In this document: positions 1-4,225 of the stretch, piece after piece
How positions within the stretch are numbered: the first letter of the stretch is position 1
Layout: each line of letters begins with the position of its first letter
NCBI GenBank assembly: GCA_021734005.1
Contig: JAIPJV010000117.1
Coordinates: 1-6,714, forward strand
Reading direction: 5' to 3'
DNA: 6,714 bases
Source of the DNA: Fidelibacterota bacterium
GTDB lineage: Bacteria > Fidelibacterota > UBA2242 > JAFGTP01
Position numbers and translations under genes: made by a program
Notes under the pieces: generated by a model
Seen by the model: the letters and a program-made list of their open reading frames with translations, nothing else
What the model was told of the DNA's origin: nothing
The model's database searches: none

Positions 1-51
1 TTCATTTCAATTCCTGATGAATTGGATCAGTCTTCAATTATGGGCATTTAA
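1..51 (+). CDS. Possible C-terminal tail of a plus-strand gene cut by the window edge
   Basis: Reading frame 1 from the first base is open for 16 codons and stops with TAA at 49-51, giving FISIPDELDQSSIMGI. The mix of residues (Pro, acidic residues, few Asn/Lys) looks more coding-like than the surrounding AT-rich DNA, and no gene is seen on the opposite strand here. That is the whole of the evidence. A second frame starting at base 2 is also open, to 81, but its translation is less protein-like. The product cannot be identified from so short a tail, and a chance open frame is quite possible. Confidence 0.25.
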   Translation, partial: FISIPDELDQSSIMGI

Positions 52-285
52 TACACTATTAAATTATAGTCCTAAATTGTAATTCCTTTATCAAAAAAAT
101 CGCGTTGAGTAGAAATTTAGATCGATAATATTATGATACCTTTTTAAATAATTGATAAATAGTCATATAAGGCATAAAATATAGAATCTAAAGTGATGCT
201 TTTTAAAAAAGCCCTTTAATTATAACCGACTAATATATTAAAAATAAGAATTGTTTACGAGATTTTATCAAATATATTTTTAGGA
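52..285. other. AT-rich intergenic region without a recognised gene
   Basis: This stretch is very AT-rich, with stops in all frames. The only local structure I see is a short near-palindrome at 198-212 (GC, five T, six A, GC). It is A/T pairs almost throughout, with a single-base centre, so it is a poor hairpin and not a convincing terminator for the minus-strand genes ending at 286. No tRNA-like cloverleaf, tandem array or insertion-sequence end was seen. Confidence 0.6.
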
Positions 286-654
286 TTATTTCGTTAATAT
301 AGTATCAACTTCCTGTTTTTCCTGCAGAAAAATAATCAGGCTATCCTGACGATTATTTACATTAGATAATAAATTATTATACTTTCTCTTCCTCAAAAAA
401 AGATCTTCATTTATGACGATTTTTTCGTCTTGGTAGTAAATTCTACGGCTGGGCATTATGATTCTAGTTACGATCATTTTTGGGATGAAAATCGGATCCT
501 TATAACCATCAGGATTAAAAATAAAGTATTTCTCTGTGCTATTGATCAAATAACCTGAGAAAGAAAAATCACAGTTAGTTTCGATAATTTCCTGACTCGA
601 GATAGTTACAATTAATAAAAAAGTAATTATTGCTAATTTTTTCCAGCCGGACAA
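286..654 (-). CDS. Small hypothetical secreted or membrane-anchored protein (122 aa, TTG start)
   Basis: I do not recognise this protein. The N-terminus (MSGWKK, then a hydrophobic run at residues 7-19, then SSQ) looks like a signal peptide or a single membrane anchor, so the remaining ~100 residues probably lie in the periplasm or outside. No lipobox is present: the only Cys (residue 28) follows ETN. The rest is rich in Ile, Tyr, Asn and basic residues (RRIYY near 70, FLRKRKYNN near 86-94), with no catalytic motif visible. An in-frame TTG at 664-666 would add four residues. I prefer the TTG at 652-654 because GGAG (661-664) sits six bases upstream of it and because it follows the TAA of the upstream gene by a single base, the classic layout for translational coupling. 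It is the second gene of a minus-strand pair with the YjbQ-like gene. It could be a lineage-restricted orphan, and its function is unknown. Confidence 0.65.
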   Translation of the reverse strand: MSGWKKLAIITFLLIVTISSQEIIETNCDFSFSGYLINSTEKYFIFNPDGYKDPIFIPKMIVTRIIMPSRRIYYQDEKIVINEDLFLRKRKYNNLLSNVNNRQDSLIIFLQEKQEVDTILTK

Positions 655-655
655 T

Positions 656-1075
656 TTATTCTCCAATAACTTTTATTAAATATCTTTTGGGACGTTTCCC
701 ATCAAATTCGCCATAAAAAATTTGTTCCCAGGGGCCAAAATCGAGTTCACCGTCAGTGATCGCGACTACAACTTCCCGCCCCATAATCTGTCTTTTCAGA
801 TGAGCATCGCCATTGTCCTCAACTCCGCGATTATGGCGATATTGAGAATGGGGTTTCTCAGGGGCGAGTTCTTCAAGCCAGTCTTCATAATCCTTGTGCA
901 ATCCGGGTTCATCATCATTGATGAAAACGCTGGCAGTTATGTGCATAGCATTTACCAGACAAAGGCCTTCCTGAACACCGCTTTTCTGAACCACTTCCCG
1001 CACTTGAGAAGTAATATTCACAAGAGCCCGCCGTTGGGGAATATTCATTGTGATATATTCTGTTTCAGATTTCAT
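656..1075 (-). CDS. yjbQ: YjbQ / UPF0047 family protein (secondary thiamine-phosphate synthase type)
   Basis: The product is 139 residues, matching the 130-140 usual for this small single-domain family, which is thought to form trimers with a His-rich site. Recognisable family features in order are: NAMHITASVFINDDEPG (residues 42-58) with the conserved His-Thr pair and the Asn-Asp that follow; YRHN (79-82); EDNGDAHLK (86-94); ITDGELDFGPWEQIFYGEFD (106-125), the family signature with Gly-Pro-Trp-Glu in place of the common Gly-Thr-Trp-Gln; and a GE C-terminus. Some members weakly substitute for thiamine-phosphate synthase in vivo; the physiological role is not settled, so the enzyme name should be taken loosely. 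The start is the ATG at 1073-1075, preceded by AAAGAGG six bases upstream. An upstream in-frame TTG at 1106-1108 would add 11 residues that the family lacks and has no evident ribosome binding site. The gene is divergent from glycerate kinase and coupled to the small gene downstream. Confidence 0.93.
   Translation of the reverse strand: MKSETEYITMNIPQRRALVNITSQVREVVQKSGVQEGLCLVNAMHITASVFINDDEPGLHKDYEDWLEELAPEKPHSQYRHNRGVEDNGDAHLKRQIMGREVVVAITDGELDFGPWEQIFYGEFDGKRPKRYLIKVIGE
661..664 (-). promoter_or_regulatory. Ribosome binding site GGAG inside the end of the YjbQ gene
   Basis: GGAG on the minus strand lies within the last Gly-Glu codons of the YjbQ-like gene, six bases before the TTG at 652-654. 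It decides the start of the small downstream protein, and it implies that ribosomes terminating at the upstream stop re-initiate one base later. Confidence 0.6.
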
Positions 1076-1093
1076 TTGTAATCCTCTTTGTTT

Positions 1094-1144
1094 AATTTCA
1101 AATGTCAACTACAGAATTTAACCTGTAATCGACCAAATTTCAAA
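1094..1144. repeat. Pair of 9-bp direct repeats in the divergent promoter region
   Basis: AATTTCAAA occurs at 1094-1102 and again at 1136-1144, 42 bases apart (four helical turns). The copies flank the middle of the gap between the divergently transcribed YjbQ and glycerate kinase genes, and the second overlaps the candidate -35 element of the YjbQ promoter. They could be paired operator half-sites, but the repeat is short and AT-rich. Confidence 0.3.
1116..1143 (-). promoter_or_regulatory. Candidate sigma-70-like promoter for the YjbQ gene pair
   Basis: On the minus strand TTGAAA (1138-1143) and TTAAAT (1116-1121) are separated by 16 bases and lie upstream of the ATG at 1075, leaving a leader of about 30 bases. 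The match is 5/6 and 4/6 to the sigma-70 consensus. In so AT-rich a region this could be chance, and Bacteroidota-type promoters differ from this consensus. Confidence 0.3.
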
Positions 1145-1161
1145 AACTGGAGAAAATTTTT

Positions 1162-2301
1162 ATGAATTGGAACAGAATAATTGTAGCGCCAGATTCATTT
1201 AAGGATAGTATTTCAGCTCCACGGGTATGCAGGGTTATACAAGATGTGATTATTGATAATTTTCCCCAATTAACTGTCGAATCAATTCCTGTTTCTGATG
1301 GGGGAGAGGGCTTTCTTGAAATATTAACAGAAAATCTCAATTTACAAACTATTAGCTTGTCTGTAATGGGGCCAGCTGAAAAAAGTGTGGAAGCCAGGTA
1401 TGGTATATCGCAAAAAACTGCTTATATTGAAATGTCACAGGCTTCCGGTCTTCAGCATTTATCCATTAATCAAAGAAATCCATTGAGAACTACAACCTAT
1501 GGTTTAGGGCAGCTGATCAAGGACGCTCTTAATAGAGGTTTTAAAGAATTTGTTCTGGGCATTGGTGGATCGGCGACCTGTGATGGCGGAGCAGGTATGG
1601 CTCAGGCTCTTGGTTGTAAATTTTATGATCACAATGGCGCAGAAATCAGTGAGCCATTGTGCGGTGGAATGCTAAAAGAAATCAGTGATATTGATTGCAA
1701 AGAATTGCAATCGAAAATTCTGGATTGCAATTTTAAAGTTGCCAGTGACGTGACTAATCCTTTGCTTGGTGAAAATGGTGCTGTATATGTTTATGCTCCT
1801 CAGAAAGGAGCCCAGCCGAACGATCTGGAAATTTTAGAGAAAAATATGAAGAATTTGAACACTCTTTTTGAGATAAAATTAAATAAAAATGTTAAGAATA
1901 TTGCTGGTGCTGGGGCAGCAGGTGGTTTGGGAGCGGGATTGGCTGCCTTTTTGAATGCCGAATTGAAAAGCGGAAGTCAATTTATTCTGAATCTTCTGGA
2001 TTTTGAGAATATAATTCGGAATGCATCAGCAATTATAACAGGCGAAGGCAGAATTGATGGACAAACAATTGATGGAAAAATTATTTCAGAAGTAATTAAA
2101 TCTGCCCGAAATAATCAAATTCCTGTTTTTGCTATTTGTGGTCAAATGCAGAGTGATAAAATACCTGGAATTGAAAATACTATTGCTTTAACTGATTATA
2201 CTATTCCAAAAAATGCCATAAAAAATCCAGAAAAATATCTAAAGCTGGCTACCAAAGACTTGATCACCGAAATTGTAAGCCTCAGGCACCGTAGAAAATA
2301 G
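1162..2301 (+). CDS. garK: Glycerate kinase, class I GarK/GlxK family
   Basis: This cytoplasmic enzyme phosphorylates D-glycerate with ATP. Characterised members of this family form 2-phosphoglycerate, which feeds lower glycolysis. At 379 residues it is full length (E. coli GarK and GlxK are about 380). The family blocks are all present: APDSFKDSISA (9-19); PVSDGGEGF (43-51); TTYGLGQLI (111-119); the glycine-rich GIGGSATCDGGAGMAQALG (133-151); ASDVTNPLLGENGA (194-207) followed by YAPQKGA (211-217); GAGAAGGLGAGLAAF (249-263); and ITGEGRIDGQTIDGK (292-306). No key block is missing or broken. The ATG at 1162 is preceded by GGAG with a nine-base spacer, and the protein begins immediately with the family's first strand. 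It stands alone on the plus strand; no glyoxylate, tartronate or galactarate pathway gene is in the window to say where its glycerate comes from, so the choice between the symbols garK and glxK is arbitrary. Confidence 0.96.
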   Translation: MNWNRIIVAPDSFKDSISAPRVCRVIQDVIIDNFPQLTVESIPVSDGGEGFLEILTENLNLQTISLSVMGPAEKSVEARYGISQKTAYIEMSQASGLQHLSINQRNPLRTTTYGLGQLIKDALNRGFKEFVLGIGGSATCDGGAGMAQALGCKFYDHNGAEISEPLCGGMLKEISDIDCKELQSKILDCNFKVASDVTNPLLGENGAVYVYAPQKGAQPNDLEILEKNMKNLNTLFEIKLNKNVKNIAGAGAAGGLGAGLAAFLNAELKSGSQFILNLLDFENIIRNASAIITGEGRIDGQTIDGKIISEVIKSARNNQIPVFAICGQMQSDKIPGIENTIALTDYTIPKNAIKNPEKYLKLATKDLITEIVSLRHRRK

Positions 2302-2331
2302 TAAGAGACCAAAATTGAACCTTGATATAAA

Positions 2332-2359
2332 TGGAAACGGGAAACAGGAAAGCGGAAAT
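2332..2359 (+). repeat. Tandem array of four 7-nt units, consensus NGGAAAN
   Basis: Four consecutive heptamers with GGAAA in constant phase: TGGAAAC, GGGAAAC, AGGAAAG, CGGAAAT. The first and last positions of the unit vary while the GGAAA core is fixed. It begins 30 bases after the glycerate kinase stop. A related heptamer array lies in the opposite orientation at 2534-2554. Confidence 0.65.
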
Positions 2360-2360
2360 A

Positions 2361-2400
2361 GTCGAGTTGTCGAGTAGCAAACTGGTCGAGTGGTAAAGTG
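2361..2400 (+). repeat. Degenerate tandem array of 8-nt units, consensus GTCGAGTN
   Basis: In an eight-base phase the sequence reads GTCGAGTT, GTCGAGTA, GCAAACTG, GTCGAGTG, GTAAAGTG. Three units keep the GTCGAG core exactly (2361, 2369, 2385) and the other two are decayed. The array abuts the preceding heptamer array with a single base between them. Confidence 0.6.
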
Positions 2401-2533
2401 GAAAAGAAAATTAAAGCAGAAAGTTTACCCTGTAGAATGTTTGTTTTTTTTATTCAATCAGGGCAGAAAGTTTAAAAAAATGAAAGATTGAAAATTGAAG
2501 ATTTGTGGACTGTAATTGTACATTAATTTTTTG

Positions 2534-2554
2534 CTTCCGTATTCCGTCTTCCGG
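2534..2554 (-). repeat. Three 7-nt units related to the array at 2332-2359, inverted
   Basis: On the plus strand this reads CTTCCGT, ATTCCGT, CTTCCGG; on the minus strand CCGGAAG, ACGGAAT, ACGGAAG. The core CGGAA with a variable last base is the same pattern as in the array 180 bases to the left, in the opposite orientation. It is flanked by AATTTTTTGC (2525-2534) and GCAAAATT (2558-2565), which can pair around it with a two-base bulge. Confidence 0.55.
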
Positions 2555-2708
2555 TTCGCAAAATTGTAGTATTTTAGTCTCATTTTAGAATCTGATTGTT
2601 ATTTTTTGGCCAGATCATATCTTGCAATTATAGTATCGTTTTTATTTAGATTAATAATTATATTGGAAATCGCGAGGTCAGGAGTTTTGAAATTATGAAA
2701 TCAAATTA

Positions 2709-2790
2709 ATCCAATCATCCAATCATCCCTATCATCCAATCATCCCTACCATCCAATCATCCATTTATCCAATTTACTCCATCCATCTCC
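2709..2790. repeat. ATCC-type tandem repeat with a 17-nt higher-order unit
   Basis: Starting at 2709 the units are ATCCAATC, ATCCAATC, ATCCCTATC, ATCCAATC, ATCCCTACC, ATCCAATC, ATCCATTT, then decaying ATCC/CTCC steps to about 2790. From 2717 the 8-mer and 9-mer alternate, giving a 17-base dimer repeated exactly in length at 2717-2733 and 2734-2750. This indicates slippage or duplication of a two-unit block. On the minus strand it reads as GGATGATTGGAT-type repeats. It lies just past the terminator of the minus-strand genes and is not coding. Confidence 0.75.
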
Positions 2791-2802
2791 ATATTTTCCA
2801 AT

Positions 2803-2839
2803 AAAAAAGCCCATCCCGGAAATATTTCCAGCATGGGCT
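2803..2839 (-). terminator. Intrinsic terminator after the outer-membrane protein gene
   Basis: On the minus strand AGCCCAT (plus 2833-2839) pairs with ATGGGCT (plus 2808-2814). Inside is a three-base mismatch loop and then the self-complementary GGAAATATTTCC (2818-2829). The stem is followed on the minus strand by a run of six T ending at 2803. It begins 25 bases after the stop of the outer-membrane protein gene, so it ends that transcription unit. Read on the plus strand the trailing sequence is CCTTTT, a weaker tract, so it may also stop transcripts coming from the glycerate kinase side. Confidence 0.85.
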
Positions 2840-2863
2840 CCTTTTACAAACACGACTATTATA

Positions 2864-4213
2864 TTAAAAAAGCAACATATTGGTAATTGTAAAGCTCATA
2901 CCTTTGGCTCGATTGAACATTCCGCCTACCTGAGCGAATCCAAAATCAAAAGTATAGTTTTTGAAATTCAAACCTGTTCCAAAGCCCCAGCGGAATTTAT
3001 CGTAACCACCAACAGAAAAACCAGCCCGAAGCGGAAGAACTGGAAAGGGATAGTATTCTGTTCCGATGGAAAGTTGGGGCGTCGTGTTGAACACCAGTTT
3101 TTCAGTGAAAAATTGCTGATAATTAGCAGTAAAAGTTAAATTTTCAAGTAATCTGTATTCAACTCCCATATTCATATAAGCTGGATAACTTGTGCTATAG
3201 CTATCAACAATATAAGTCGTGTCAGTAGTAATGCCTTCTTCAATAAGAGAGTCAGCATTTTCAAAGTTGCTCTTATGGATTTCAGAATGAATGTCAAAAA
3301 CGGCTTCAACTATATCACCATTTTCCTGGCTGTCATTATCGAGCATTTCATCATCAAATATACCTAGATTGAAATCACCCCAGTTGATTTTCCCACCAAG
3401 ATTATGAAAAGATAGGGAAGAGTAGAGTTGATCGGTAATTTGGGCTGACATACCAGCATCAAGGGCAAATCCATATCCACCAGCTGCACCAGTAGCCAGA
3501 CCGTGACCATCAACAATTGCCTCGTCTCTGGTGAAGGTAATACTAGCGTCCATTTTTTCTATATCGATATAGGAAGCACCGCTCAAAAATTTGAGCCCGG
3601 CTCCAACATTGAATTGTTTTACGTATTCATCTAAAAAATCCAGTTTAATTTCCCGGCCATGATAAAGAGTAAAAGTTGCCATGGTCTGAGATTCCAGATC
3701 CAGACCGCTCAGATCGATAGGTTCATCGAATTGATTGCCATAAAAAACAAAATTGAAAAGATTTTTAGGAATAGTAACATTGGAAATTGACTCGACACCA
3801 AAAGAAAAAGCCCAATGACCGAAAGACATGCTCAATAGATCAATATTCATGACAGGGGAAACCTGCAAACCGGTTTCAGGAAAATAGTTCAACAGACTTT
3901 GCTTGTCCTTATCATTTAGCAGTTCACCAACCAGAAATTCATTTTCTAACCAATAGGGTGAGATGGAATTATTCTTTAATTCAAAACTGGTAGCGGGAAT
4001 AAAGGGAAGCATGAAAAATTTCCAGGCAAAATTGGGATTGTCATTATAGCCCAGATTGGCGGGATTCCACCCAATTGTATTCACGCCTCTGGAATTTGTT
4101 GAATAGGCTCCACTCATACTTATACTACGGGCAGACATGTAGCTCTGAGCCAGTCCAGCCGTGGTCAAAGCCAAAATTAAAATTAATATCAGTAGATATC
4201 TTGGTTTATACAT
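2864..4213 (-). CDS. FadL/PorV-like outer-membrane beta-barrel protein (DUF5723-like)
   Basis: The 449-residue product has a clear signal peptide: MYKPR, a hydrophobic core at 7-17, then TTAGLA with likely cleavage after residue 22. The mature N-terminus carries ARSISMSGAYSTNSRG and then GWNPANLG (48-55). This is the pattern at the start of FadL/OmpP1, PorV and related barrels, where a short N-terminal hatch ends in Trp-Asn-Pro-Ala. The rest shows alternating hydrophobic/polar strands with many Gly and aromatic residues, for example LRAGFSVGG (395-403) and FRWGFGTGLNFKNYTFDFGF (407-426), and the chain ends in Phe, the usual outer-membrane assembly signal. An acidic segment (about 286-336, FDDEMLDNDSQENGD onward) interrupts the strands and may be a long loop or plug. 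The ATG at 4213 has AGGGAG seven bases upstream. It follows the large repeat protein gene by 12 bases, so the two are co-transcribed. The transported substrate or partner is unknown; placement in DUF5723 rather than another barrel family is from memory of the pattern. Confidence 0.8.
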   Translation of the reverse strand: MYKPRYLLILILILALTTAGLAQSYMSARSISMSGAYSTNSRGVNTIGWNPANLGYNDNPNFAWKFFMLPFIPATSFELKNNSISPYWLENEFLVGELLNDKDKQSLLNYFPETGLQVSPVMNIDLLSMSFGHWAFSFGVESISNVTIPKNLFNFVFYGNQFDEPIDLSGLDLESQTMATFTLYHGREIKLDFLDEYVKQFNVGAGLKFLSGASYIDIEKMDASITFTRDEAIVDGHGLATGAAGGYGFALDAGMSAQITDQLYSSLSFHNLGGKINWGDFNLGIFDDEMLDNDSQENGDIVEAVFDIHSEIHKSNFENADSLIEEGITTDTTYIVDSYSTSYPAYMNMGVEYRLLENLTFTANYQQFFTEKLVFNTTPQLSIGTEYYPFPVLPLRAGFSVGGYDKFRWGFGTGLNFKNYTFDFGFAQVGGMFNRAKGMSFTITNMLLF

Positions 4214-4219
4214 ATTTAA

Positions 4220-4225
4220 CTCCCT
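4220..4225 (-). promoter_or_regulatory. Ribosome binding site of the outer-membrane protein gene
   Basis: AGGGAG on the minus strand is placed seven bases before the ATG at 4211-4213 and directly after the TAA of the upstream gene (4226-4228). The whole intercistronic gap is 12 bases and leaves no room for a separate promoter, which supports a single transcript. Confidence 0.75.

Larger units (their letters stand above)
2302..2863. other. Convergent intergenic region made of mixed short tandem repeats
   Basis: No gene is seen in these 562 bases between the convergent glycerate kinase and outer-membrane protein genes. The left part (about 2330-2510) is purine-rich on the plus strand, and the parts near 2534-2554 and 2709-2800 are pyrimidine-rich, so the sequence read outward from either gene into its nearest repeat block is purine-rich. 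Several distinct short tandem arrays are listed separately. There is also a 12-bp direct repeat, GCAGAAAGTTTA, at 2416-2427 and 2463-2474, and a degenerate run of GAAAGATT/GAAAATT/GAAGATT at 2482-2503. The segment 2565-2700 shows no structure that I can name. The minus-strand terminator sits at the right end. Confidence 0.7.

Noticed and set aside
722..1081. Plus-strand open frame of 119 codons
   Set aside because: It lies entirely antisense to the well-conserved YjbQ-like gene and its translation resembles no protein family; the minus-strand reading carries the family motifs.
1103..1108. TTGACA on the minus strand as a -35 box for the YjbQ gene
   Set aside because: A -10 element 16-18 bases downstream would fall on the ribosome binding site, leaving no leader before the ATG at 1075.
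1140..1340. Minus-strand open frame of 66 codons
   Set aside because: It is antisense to the conserved N-terminal blocks of glycerate kinase, and no ribosome binding site or recognisable product was seen.
2416..2451. Terminator for glycerate kinase ending in the eight-T run at 2444-2451
   Set aside because: No stable GC-containing stem precedes the T run; only weak A/T pairing is possible.
2709..2790. CRISPR array
   Set aside because: The units are 8-9 bases, contiguous and without unique spacers of constant length; there are no cas genes in the window.
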